A DNA stretch of 64,000 bases from a bacterium (GTDB lineage: Bacteria; Krumholzibacteriota; Krumholzibacteriia; JACNKJ01), in contig JAAEPZ010001024.1 in the NCBI GenBank assembly GCA_024231955.1, positions 434,001 through 498,000 of the forward strand. The letters are read 5' to 3'. Positions 6,883 through 14,088 of the stretch are shown here, one piece after another; position 1 is the first letter of the stretch; the number at the start of each line of letters is the position of its first letter. Under the pieces are notes generated by a model. It ran no database searches. It saw nothing but the letters and a program-made list of their open reading frames with translations, and was not told the origin of the DNA. The position numbers and the translations under genes were made by a program.

Positions 6883-8670
6883 TTAAGAGGCTGAAACGAC
6901 GTTCGGCTCGCTCTTGTTGAGACCTTTGTGGATGTAGTACTGCTGCACGGCTGTCAGTATATTGTTGACCAGCCAGTAAAGCACCAGACCCGAGGGCATG
7001 CGGTAGAAGATAAAGGTCATGAAGAAAGGCATGACCTTGTTCATGGCAGCCATCTGATTTTGCGTCTGGCTTGCCGTGCTGCTGCTACTCATACCCATCC
7101 CCGTGCCGCCGAACTTCTGCTGTGCCCACATGGAGATACCCATGAGGATAGGCAGAATACAGATTGAATTGTCGATGAACCCGCCAATGAGCGGGATCTC
7201 TTTCGGGAAATGGTAGATCACGTCCATGTTGGATAGATCGTTGATCCAGAAAACAAAGCCGGCGCCGCGCAATTCGACCGCGCTGCGCAGGACTCTGTAA
7301 AGGGCGAAGAAGACGGGCATCTGGAACAGAAGCGGTAAACATCCGCCAAGCGGGTTGACCCCGTGCTCCTTATACAGCGCCATCGTCTCCTTCTGCACAC
7401 GCTGGTTATCACTCTTGTACTTCTCCTGGATCTCCTTAAGCTGCGGCTGAATGGCCTGCATCTCTTTCATGGAGGTGAAGCTCTTGTTACTGAGCCGGAA
7501 GAAAAGCACCTTGGTCAAGATGGACATCAGAATGATGATGATTCCGTAGTTCGGAATGAAGCGATGGAGGAAATCCATCACCCAGCGCAGGGCCAGACTG
7601 ATCGGACGGATCAGCTTGCCCATATCCACCAGGTCCTCGAGCCCACGATCGTAGGCTTCGAGGTCTTTGTAATGCAGGGGACCAACATAGACTTTGAACT
7701 CCTCGTTAAAGGTGTTCCGTCCCCCCCTCATTGGATACTCCGCACGCCAGCCGAGATACTCATTCTCGTTATCGCCGACGAGGACGGCGCGTCCCGTCAA
7801 TGTCTCGGACGGAATCAGGGCTGCCACGAAGTACTTGCCCCGCGATGCGACCCATTGGATCGTACCCTCCTCAGAGACCACACCCCTCTCGATCAGCCCC
7901 TGTCCATCCTTGAAGTTGCGTAACGACTTCTTCTCCTGATCCTCACCAATCTGGTAGAAATTGTTGAAGGAGCGGAGTTCGTCGGTCCTGTTCTTCTCTG
8001 TCTGCAGAATTCCCTGCATCCAGTTGATCCCTACCTTTTGTGTCCCCTCAAGGCTACCACTCAGGGTTGAACCAAGATTCAGCAGGAATTCATACTCATC
8101 ACCTCTGAAGGCGTATGATTTTATCAGCTCTCCACCGCGTCCGTCAGCCGTCCTGAAACTCAAGGTAAACGACTCGCCGCTTCCGACCTTGATGAAATCC
8201 ATGCCCTGATCGCCGGAAACACTGAAGTTCCACTCGCGACTGTTGACACGTCCTCCAGGCAGGATCATGTCGATCTCAAGCGCAGAAACGACCTCTCCAC
8301 TCTTACCTGGTCCAACAATCTGGACAAATTCCGTATCGGTGCCGGCAAACTCCAGAAGTTCAATTCTGTTGATTACAGCACCTTGAGAACTCAGGTAATA
8401 GCGGGCAACATCGGTTTCAACTATCAGCTCCCTTTCGGGGGCCTCTCCGAAATCAACACCGACCACAGCTGACTCTGCCGCTCTTTCGACCTGCTCTCCA
8501 GTGTCGATGGGTACGGTCCTGTTCTGAACATCAACCCGGTCATCCAGGGCATGCGTTGTCGAGTCCGGTGCCGTTGCTTCCGGCACTGGCGCGAACTTGC
8601 TCATGAACAGAAAATAACCGACCATCAGAAGGAGGATCAGTCCGAAAGCTAGCTTTGTATTGCGGTCCAT
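6883..8670 (-). CDS. yidC: Membrane protein insertase YidC
   Basis: 595-residue Gram-negative type YidC/Oxa1 insertase. It has an N-terminal transmembrane helix (LAFGLILLLMVGYFLF), a large periplasmic beta domain (about residues 60-350) and the conserved five-helix core, starting near RWVMDFLHRFIPNYG. A charged cytoplasmic coiled-coil segment (QPQLKEIQEKYKSDNQRVQKE) and GGCLPLLFQMPVFFALYRVL follow. It inserts membrane proteins with or without SecYEG. The periplasmic domain is typical of diderm bacteria. It stands between yidD and jag in the conserved rnpA-yidD-yidC-jag order. The start is ATG at 8670 after a GAGG ribosome-binding site. Confidence 0.98.
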   Translation of the reverse strand: MDRNTKLAFGLILLLMVGYFLFMSKFAPVPEATAPDSTTHALDDRVDVQNRTVPIDTGEQVERAAESAVVGVDFGEAPERELIVETDVARYYLSSQGAVINRIELLEFAGTDTEFVQIVGPGKSGEVVSALEIDMILPGGRVNSREWNFSVSGDQGMDFIKVGSGESFTLSFRTADGRGGELIKSYAFRGDEYEFLLNLGSTLSGSLEGTQKVGINWMQGILQTEKNRTDELRSFNNFYQIGEDQEKKSLRNFKDGQGLIERGVVSEEGTIQWVASRGKYFVAALIPSETLTGRAVLVGDNENEYLGWRAEYPMRGGRNTFNEEFKVYVGPLHYKDLEAYDRGLEDLVDMGKLIRPISLALRWVMDFLHRFIPNYGIIIILMSILTKVLFFRLSNKSFTSMKEMQAIQPQLKEIQEKYKSDNQRVQKETMALYKEHGVNPLGGCLPLLFQMPVFFALYRVLRSAVELRGAGFVFWINDLSNMDVIYHFPKEIPLIGGFIDNSICILPILMGISMWAQQKFGGTGMGMSSSSTASQTQNQMAAMNKVMPFFMTFIFYRMPSGLVLYWLVNNILTAVQQYYIHKGLNKSEPNVVSAS

Positions 8671-8706
8671 TATGCCTCACGCAGAAAAACTGCGTATACC
8701 CACGTA

Positions 8707-8922
8707 CTACTCCGGTACGGGGTCTTCACCGCCCTTGCTAAATGGATGGCATCTCGCCACTCTTCCCGTAGAATACAAAAACCCCTTCAGAGCACCGTGT
8801 CTCTTCACGGCCTCCTCAGCGTATTGTGAACAAGAAGGGATATACCGACAGCTGTCGGGTAAAATGGGAGAGAGATATTTCCGATATCCCCTGATCAACA
8901 GGAGAAAAAATCTCGCCATCAT
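8707..8922 (-). CDS. yidD: Membrane protein insertion efficiency factor YidD
   Basis: A 71-residue YidD (Haemolytic/DUF37 family). It has an amphipathic N-terminus, RGYRKYLSP, the Cys-containing core CRYIPSCSQYAEEAV and a terminal RVARCHPFSKGGEDPVP, all hallmarks of the family. It assists YidC-dependent insertion at the inner face of the membrane. The start overlaps the rnpA stop (TAATG), so it is translationally coupled, and yidC follows 36 bp later. Confidence 0.97.
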   Translation of the reverse strand: MMARFFLLLIRGYRKYLSPILPDSCRYIPSCSQYAEEAVKRHGALKGFLYSTGRVARCHPFSKGGEDPVPE

Positions 8923-9293
8923 TACATGCCCCTGCTCTTTGAATCATCTGACAGGAGATCAAGGCGGGTCAGCAGTTTCTCTAGTTCTTCGGCGACTTCA
9001 GGTGTTTTCACACCATTGATGCCGATACGGGCCAAAAGAACAAATGCTCCGGATTTTTGGAGCCTGCCCAGATGGATTCGAAACGCTTCCCTAAGCAAAC
9101 GTTTTGCACGGTTCCTGTGAACCGCATTACCGACCTTCCGACTGGCCACAAAACCGGAGGTGGTCTGCTCCTCCTCAAGAAAGAACAGGATGAGCATCCG
9201 GCCAACGGCCTTCTGCCCCCCCTTGTAGACCACCTTGAAGTTCCCGCTGGGTACTTTACCTACAGCAAAATCTTCATGGTTCATGATCACCAC
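8922..9293 (-). CDS. rnpA: Ribonuclease P protein component
   Basis: Protein subunit of RNase P, which matures tRNA 5' ends. The family signature RKVGNAVHRNRAKRLLREAFR is near residues 53-73, preceded by a VYKGGQKAVGRMLILFFL strand region. Listed from GTG at 9293; in-frame alternatives are GTG at 9290 and ATG at 9284 (MNHEDF), and none has a strong Shine-Dalgarno. It lies about 22 bp after rpmH, so it is probably translated by re-initiation. The length (120-123 residues) is normal. Confidence 0.95.
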   Translation of the reverse strand: MVIMNHEDFAVGKVPSGNFKVVYKGGQKAVGRMLILFFLEEEQTTSGFVASRKVGNAVHRNRAKRLLREAFRIHLGRLQKSGAFVLLARIGINGVKTPEVAEELEKLLTRLDLLSDDSKSRGM

Positions 9294-9315
9294 ATCGGAA
9301 GATCGATTCTTTTGT

Positions 9316-9450
9316 TTAGACAGACAGCCGCTTCCGCCCCTTGGCGCGACGAGCGTTAAGTATCGCCCGGCCGGCCTTGCTGCTCATGCGCTTACGGAAT
9401 CCGTGTTTGCGCTTGCGCTTCAGGTTGCTCGGCTGGAAGGTTCTTTTCAA
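9316..9450 (-). CDS. rpmH: 50S ribosomal protein L34
   Basis: A 44-residue, strongly basic protein reading MKRTFQPSNLKRKRKHGFRK at the start and ending in RRAKGRKRLSV, which is unmistakably L34. It uses a TTG start (9448-9450) preceded by a strong AAGGAGG site 6 nt away. It heads the leftward rpmH-rnpA-yidD-yidC-jag-mnmE-mnmG-rsmG run and borders oriC. Confidence 0.98.
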   Translation of the reverse strand: MKRTFQPSNLKRKRKHGFRKRMSSKAGRAILNARRAKGRKRLSV

Positions 9451-9478
9451 GGCTAACCTCCTTATTTCAAAGTAACTT

Positions 9479-9507
9479 AACTTATGTGCGCCTTCGTCTT
9501 AAGTCAA
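9479..9507 (-). promoter_or_regulatory. Candidate promoter of the rpmH operon
   Basis: On the minus strand, -35 TTGACT (9502-9507), a 17-bp spacer and -10 TAAGTT (9479-9484) lie about 30 bp upstream of the rpmH start. The -10 is weak, but position and spacing are good. Confidence 0.45.
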
Positions 9508-9613
9508 GACCAAAAAAACCACTTTTCCCCAGAGGGTGAAATGAATTTAAAATCTTACATAATATGCCCGTATTTGGTAACCTAACCTGTTGTCTTTAAA
9601 GAGCTTTGCTTTT

Positions 9614-9622
9614 TTATCCACA
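9614..9622 (+). promoter_or_regulatory. DnaA box 1
   Basis: Perfect TTATCCACA on the plus strand. Confidence 0.88.
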
Positions 9623-9737
9623 TAACCTTGCTTTTCACTTGAACCGGGTTTACCCGCTGTGATAGCGTGTGTACGCTCTCGATTGAGGGACACTAACCTC
9701 ATCTTTTCTACAGTTTTTTCCACCTATAAGCAGTAAA

Positions 9738-9746
9738 TGTGGATAA
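9738..9746 (-). promoter_or_regulatory. DnaA box 2
   Basis: TGTGGATAA on the plus strand, a perfect TTATCCACA on the minus strand. It is 16 bp from box 3 in the same orientation. Confidence 0.88.
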
Positions 9747-9762
9747 CCAGGCTTTCATCTGG

Positions 9763-9771
9763 TGTGGATAA
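9763..9771 (-). promoter_or_regulatory. DnaA box 3
   Basis: Perfect TTATCCACA on the minus strand. It forms a same-orientation pair with box 2. Confidence 0.88.
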
Positions 9772-9832
9772 CTCTGTGTCTACCTGTAGAAAACATAGTT
9801 AAGTGGTTGTTTTATTTTTAGTTACACAGTTT

Positions 9833-9846
9833 TCCACAATTGTGGA
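9833..9846. promoter_or_regulatory. Palindrome of two DnaA-box-like halves before dnaA
   Basis: TCCACAATTGTGGA is a perfect 14-bp inverted repeat whose arms contain the CCACA of a DnaA box. It ends 5 bp before the dnaA Shine-Dalgarno. Binding of DnaA here could repress dnaA expression; that is inference. Confidence 0.45.
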
Positions 9847-9862
9847 TTTACAGGAGGAGTAC

Positions 9863-11242
9863 TTGAACAGCTCCCCACAGGTCAATACCAAGTCTCTCTG
9901 GGACAGGATCCTCGAAGTTATTCAGGGACAGGTCAACAGCCAGAGCTTCCAGACATGGTTCAGGCCTACGCGGCTTCTTCGTTTTGAGGACAACATCCTT
10001 TATGTCGAAGGTCCCAACCAGTTTTTCACGGATTGGCTCTCCGAGCATCACATGAACACCATTTTGACCGCCGCCAAAGAGGTAACGGGCTCAACGCCAC
10101 AGGTGGAGCTGGTGATCGGGGATGAGGAGAGAGATGAGAGTAAACCGCCTGTCAGGACAAACCGCAGGGCCAACATCTCATTTTTCAAACGCTATACACA
10201 GTCGCCCAAGACAAAAGGGCTGCTTCTCAACGTCAACTACACTTTCAATGAGTTTGTCGTAGGCAACAGCAACCGGATGGCTCATGCCGCCAGCCTTGCC
10301 GTCTCCGAAAAACTGGGCAGGGTATACAACCCTCTCTTTATCTACGGTGGAGTTGGATTGGGAAAAACTCACCTGGCTCAGGCCGTGGCCCATTTTGTTC
10401 TGGAGGAGCAGCCGAAAACAAAGGTTTTCTATACATCCAGTGAAAGTTTCATGAACGAGTTGATCATGGCCATCAGAAAAGGCAAGACACTCGAGTTCAA
10501 GAACAAGTATCGCAATGTGGATCTGCTGATCATCGACGACATCCAGTTTCTTGCCGGTAAGGAGAGCACACAGGAGGAGTTTTTTCACACCTTCAATGCG
10601 CTCTACGATTCCGGAAAGCAGATCGTCATGACAAGCGATCGACCGCCAAAGGATATCAAGGGCCTGGAGGAGAGACTTGTCAGTCGCTTCGAGTGGGGTT
10701 TGATCACTGATATTCAGACACCGGATCTTGAAACGCGACTGGCAATTCTCAAGAAGAAGACCGAGAAGGACGGGATGAGTATCCCCGACGATGTGCTGTT
10801 CCTGATTGCGGAGAACGTGATCAGCAATATCCGCGAACTTGAGGGCAGCCTGATCAGATTGCTGGCTTTCGCCGGCCTGACCGGTAGTCAGATCAATATC
10901 GAACTTGCCAGGGAGGTGCTGCAGGAGTTCATCAAGAACAAACCACGCACGCCCAATATCCCTGACATTCAGAAGAGGGTGGCGGAATCATTCACCACTA
11001 CAATCGAGTTGATGAAATCCGACAAGCGGAGCAGTAAGATTGTGCTGCCGAGACAGGTTGCCATTTATCTCAGCAGGGAGATGACAAGCAAGAGTCTCGT
11101 CGAGATAGGTAGACATTTTGGAGGCAGGGATCACACAACGGTCCTCCATGCCTGTCGGAAAATAACCAAAAAACTCAAAGAGGATACCGAGCTGTTCAGC
11201 ATGGTTTCCGAGATTCAACAGAGCTTCAAGCTCTGGAACTGA
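9863..11242 (+). CDS. dnaA: Chromosomal replication initiator protein DnaA
   Basis: Binds DnaA boxes, melts oriC and recruits the helicase. The start is TTG at 9863, chosen for the AGGAGG site 5-10 nt upstream; this gives 459 residues and removes a meaningless 20-residue extension. Domain I (LWDRILEVIQGQVNSQSFQTWF) is followed by a short linker. The AAA+ domain III has Walker A GGVGLGKTHLAQA and Walker B LLIIDDIQFLAGK. Domain IV carries the DnaA signature GGRDHTTVLHACRKI. The gene lies next to oriC and upstream of dnaN. The palindrome at 9833-9846 is a possible autoregulatory site. Confidence 0.98.
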   Translation: MNSSPQVNTKSLWDRILEVIQGQVNSQSFQTWFRPTRLLRFEDNILYVEGPNQFFTDWLSEHHMNTILTAAKEVTGSTPQVELVIGDEERDESKPPVRTNRRANISFFKRYTQSPKTKGLLLNVNYTFNEFVVGNSNRMAHAASLAVSEKLGRVYNPLFIYGGVGLGKTHLAQAVAHFVLEEQPKTKVFYTSSESFMNELIMAIRKGKTLEFKNKYRNVDLLIIDDIQFLAGKESTQEEFFHTFNALYDSGKQIVMTSDRPPKDIKGLEERLVSRFEWGLITDIQTPDLETRLAILKKKTEKDGMSIPDDVLFLIAENVISNIRELEGSLIRLLAFAGLTGSQINIELAREVLQEFIKNKPRTPNIPDIQKRVAESFTTTIELMKSDKRSSKIVLPRQVAIYLSREMTSKSLVEIGRHFGGRDHTTVLHACRKITKKLKEDTELFSMVSEIQQSFKLWN

Positions 11243-11520
11243 CTTTCCACAAAGTCCGGTGGAAAGTTTGGGGATTATCTGTGAGATTCAGGTCAATGTG
11301 GAAAGACACCGAGATTTGCACCGACCTCTCCAAGTTTTCCCAGGCACTTTGTGTAAAACCGGAGAAGGCTTAGAGCCTTTTAAAATGGGGGATTGCTAAT
11401 TTTGCACGTTAGTTTTAAACATTGTACACAGTCCCTAATGCTACTACTGTTTATCTTCTTAACTTAAAAAGAGGAAGACAGTCTTCGATCCTGTGTAAGG
11501 ATCGCTCAGGAGGTCCAGGA
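11243..11520. other. dnaA-dnaN intergenic region
   Basis: About 280 non-coding bp. There is a weak hairpin at 11365-11379 (AAGGCT / AGCCTT with a 3-nt loop) followed by TTAAAA, which may be a weak dnaA terminator. Scattered TTTCCACA and TGTGGAAA motifs resemble DnaA-box fragments, but none is a full box. dnaN probably has its own promoter here, although I cannot point to a convincing one. Confidence 0.5.
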
Positions 11521-12633
11521 GTGAAGATCACGATTTCCCAGCCCGAACTAAGTCGTCTGGCAAGCATGGCCGGCAACGTTGTTCCCAACAAGTCGACGTT
11601 ACCCATCCTTTCCACCATTCTGCTGAATGCCTCGGGTGAAGGTTTGAGCTTGTCCGCCACCGATCTTGATCTCTCAATCGTGATCAAGGCTGATGCGGAG
11701 ATCGAGTCCCATGGTACCGTAGCTATTCCAGCAAAGCGTTTTTCGGATATCGTCCGCAAACTCGACAGTGTCGATGTGGTTCTGGAGCAGAAAGAGGGCT
11801 CTCTTTCCATCAGCTGCGGCCGCGCCCATTTTCAGATCTCGACCATGGATGCCGAGGATTTCCCTAAACTGCCGGGGACTCAGGGTGTGGAGACGTTCGT
11901 TGCGCCATCGGGTACTTTCAAGAACATGATCAGACGCACCCGCTTTGCCGTCTCCCAGGATCTGGCCCGGCCCTCAATGAATGGTATTTTCATGGAGCTG
12001 AATTCAGGCAACATCACAATGGTTGCTACTGATGGCCATCGTCTCTCGTTCTACAAGAAGCCTGAAGATCTGCAGCTTGATAATGACTACGGCGTTATTA
12101 TCCCATCCAAGGCGCTGGATCAACTGATGCGTCTCCTGCCCGATGATGGCGATCTGGAGATTGGCATCGGCGATAATCAGAGCTTCTTCAAAACCGGTGA
12201 TATTCATCTCTTCACCAGGTTGATTGAGGGACCATTCCCGAATTATCAGCAGGTTGTCCCAAAGGGCAATTCCAAGACCATGAGCATCAACAAGGATGCT
12301 CTTCTGGTAGCGACCGATCGCGTGGCCACTCTGGCCGCCAGTCTGACCACGCGTCAGATCAAGTTGATTATCCAGAAGGATCAACTGGCTCTCGAAGTAG
12401 CCAACTCCGAGATTGGCAAGGCGCGTGAAGAGATTGAAGCCGCGTATGACGAGGAGGAGATGATGGTCGGCTATAATGCCACCTATCTGCTCGACGTACT
12501 CAAGAACATGGATTGTGAGGAGATCAACTTCAAGCTGGATCGTCCCGATAACGCCGGTATTATCGAACCCGCCGAACTTGAAGATGGCGAGGAGTACTTC
12601 AGTCTCCTCATGCCGCTCAAGCTCAGCGACTGA
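11521..12633 (+). CDS. dnaN: DNA polymerase III beta subunit (sliding clamp)
   Basis: 370 residues, the usual size, with three clamp domains. Recognisable segments are SRLASMAGNVVPNKSTLPIL near the start, AIPAKRFSDIVRKL, ATDGHRLSFYK in domain 2, and a C-terminal YNATYLLDVLKN with LLMPLKLSD at the end (the usual ending is MPMRL). The start is GTG at 11521 with AGGAGG 7 nt upstream; an upstream in-frame ATG at 11422 adds residues that do not resemble the family. The clamp tethers polymerase III and other enzymes to DNA. recF follows after 10 bp. Confidence 0.98.
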   Translation: MKITISQPELSRLASMAGNVVPNKSTLPILSTILLNASGEGLSLSATDLDLSIVIKADAEIESHGTVAIPAKRFSDIVRKLDSVDVVLEQKEGSLSISCGRAHFQISTMDAEDFPKLPGTQGVETFVAPSGTFKNMIRRTRFAVSQDLARPSMNGIFMELNSGNITMVATDGHRLSFYKKPEDLQLDNDYGVIIPSKALDQLMRLLPDDGDLEIGIGDNQSFFKTGDIHLFTRLIEGPFPNYQQVVPKGNSKTMSINKDALLVATDRVATLAASLTTRQIKLIIQKDQLALEVANSEIGKAREEIEAAYDEEEMMVGYNATYLLDVLKNMDCEEINFKLDRPDNAGIIEPAELEDGEEYFSLLMPLKLSD

Positions 12634-12643
12634 TCGCGGCTCT

Positions 12644-13744
12644 GTGCGCTATCTTGATTTGCGCTCAGAGGGGTTCAGAAACCTGGCGCCCTTCAGCCTG
12701 GAGTTTCATCCCGAGGTCAACTGGCTTTACGGCGCCAACGGCCAGGGCAAAACCAACTTCCTCGAAAGTCTGCTTTACCTCGTCTCGGGCAGGAGTTTTC
12801 GCCTGTCCCGAGACGAGGATCTCATCAACTTCGACTCCGACCACTTTTTCATCAAAGGTCATCTCAAGGATGACGGCGACGAACTGCTGAGTTTCACGGC
12901 ATCCTGCGCCCGTAACGGTGGTAAGCGTCTCAAGATCAACGAGGATGAGATCGGTCGTCTTGCCGAACTGGTCAGCCTCACCGGTACAGTCGTTTTCGGG
13001 CCGACCGATGTGGCCCTCGTTACCGGAGAACCGGAGAATCGTCGCCGCTTCCTCGATTACACGCTGTCCAAAACCGATCCCGGCTACCTGAGTAATCTGA
13101 TGACCTACAAACGGGTTCTCAAGCAGCGTAATGCTCTTTTGCGCGACCGTGTCGATGGAGGTCACCTCGCTGTATGGACCGAGAAACTTGTGGATTGTGG
13201 AGCTGAAATCATCCTGCGGAGACGTGAAAACCTGCTTCCGATCAACGATCATGCCGCCAATTTCTACCAAGATATGAGTGGAGCCGAGGAGCTCTTGAAG
13301 TTGTCATATACCACCAAAATCCCGGGGAGAGACAAGGTAGAAATCAAGGCCGAATTTGCAGAAAAACTGAAAGAGCTGGCAATCTCTGAGTCGTTGAAAA
13401 AACGTACTTTAGCAGGTCCACACAGAGACGATATGTTGATTGACATAAAGGGTCGAAATGCCCGAAAATTCGCTTCACAGGGGCAGAAGCGCTCGGCTGC
13501 CATCGCCTTGAAACTTGCTCAGGCTGAATATCTGGCGCAGACCCGCAGGGATCGTCCAATCGTGTTTCTGGATGATGTCTTCAGTGAGCTTGATCAGAGC
13601 AGACGTGAAAAGCTCTGTCTGTTGGTCGGGCGGAAATATCAGACTTTCCTGGCTTCCCCACAACTGGAGGATTTGCGGAACGATCTCTTCGGAGATTTCA
13701 GGCGTTTCCGTGTCGATTGTGGGTGTGTGACTTTGGAGTCATGA
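12644..13744 (+). CDS. recF: DNA replication and repair protein RecF
   Basis: SMC-like ATPase that helps load RecA at gapped DNA. The start is GTG at 12644 (VRYLDLRSEGFRNL), 10 bp after dnaN, giving 366 residues as usual for RecF. Walker A is GANGQGKTNFLES, followed by the RecF motif GPTDVALVTGEPENRRRFLD. The ABC signature region is FASQGQKRSAAIALKLAQ, and Walker B VFLDDVFSELDQSRR follows. The gene ends in ATGA, where the stop overlaps the dciA start. The reading frame extends further upstream inside dnaN, but that part is out-of-frame dnaN sequence. Confidence 0.97.
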   Translation: MRYLDLRSEGFRNLAPFSLEFHPEVNWLYGANGQGKTNFLESLLYLVSGRSFRLSRDEDLINFDSDHFFIKGHLKDDGDELLSFTASCARNGGKRLKINEDEIGRLAELVSLTGTVVFGPTDVALVTGEPENRRRFLDYTLSKTDPGYLSNLMTYKRVLKQRNALLRDRVDGGHLAVWTEKLVDCGAEIILRRRENLLPINDHAANFYQDMSGAEELLKLSYTTKIPGRDKVEIKAEFAEKLKELAISESLKKRTLAGPHRDDMLIDIKGRNARKFASQGQKRSAAIALKLAQAEYLAQTRRDRPIVFLDDVFSELDQSRREKLCLLVGRKYQTFLASPQLEDLRNDLFGDFRRFRVDCGCVTLES

Positions 13745-14070
13745 TCATGTCCAAAAGAAAGCGCATGACATCACAGGACGATCCTCGACCTGCAGAGGAC
13801 GTTCTAGCTCAACTGTTTGCAGGCCTTGGACTGGATGTGCTGGTTCGCGATCGCAAGGCGTTGGCCCTGTGGTCAAAAATAGTGGGTCCAGAGATTGCGC
13901 AACGGAGTAAGGCTGTGCAAATTCGAGAGGGTATCCTCTTCGTAAATGTGACAAGCGCTTCATGGAGTCAGGAACTACATTTCATGAAGTCGATGATACT
14001 GCAAAAATACGCCGATGAACTGGGTCAGGGTAAAATAACAGACATCCGATTTACACATCATCGGGCTTAA
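13741..14070 (+). CDS. dciA: DciA-type helicase loader (DUF721 protein)
   Basis: A 109-residue DUF721 protein with the family core LWSKIVGPEIAQRSKAVQIREGILFVNVTSASWSQEL. The basic N-terminus (MSKRKRM) is typical. DUF721 proteins include DciA, the ancestral loader of the replicative helicase DnaB in bacteria without DnaC or DnaI. The position recF-dciA-gyrB fits that role and is common for this family. The start is ATG at 13741 overlapping the recF stop; ATG at 13747 is equally possible. No DnaC or DnaI homologue is in the window. Confidence 0.85.
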   Translation: MIMSKRKRMTSQDDPRPAEDVLAQLFAGLGLDVLVRDRKALALWSKIVGPEIAQRSKAVQIREGILFVNVTSASWSQELHFMKSMILQKYADELGQGKITDIRFTHHRA

Positions 14071-14088
14071 AGAGAGAGCATCCAGCAA

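Larger units (their letters stand above)
9451..9862. other. oriC: Chromosomal replication origin (oriC), rpmH-dnaA intergenic region
   Basis: A 412-bp non-coding, AT-rich stretch lies between divergent rpmH and dnaA. It contains three perfect DnaA boxes (9614-9622, 9738-9746, 9763-9771) and a degenerate TTTTCCACA at 9830-9838. AT-rich segments around 9530-9600 and 9800-9830 could serve as the unwinding element. All genes on both sides point away from it, as expected at an origin. I found no perfect DnaA box in the dnaA-dnaN gap, which makes this the better oriC candidate. Confidence 0.85.

Noticed and set aside
11243..11520. Second origin half between dnaA and dnaN
   Set aside because: Only partial DnaA-box fragments; no perfect TTATNCACA was found there.
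12476..12643. N-terminal extension of recF inside dnaN
   Set aside because: The residues are out-of-frame dnaN; RecF similarity begins at GTG 12644.
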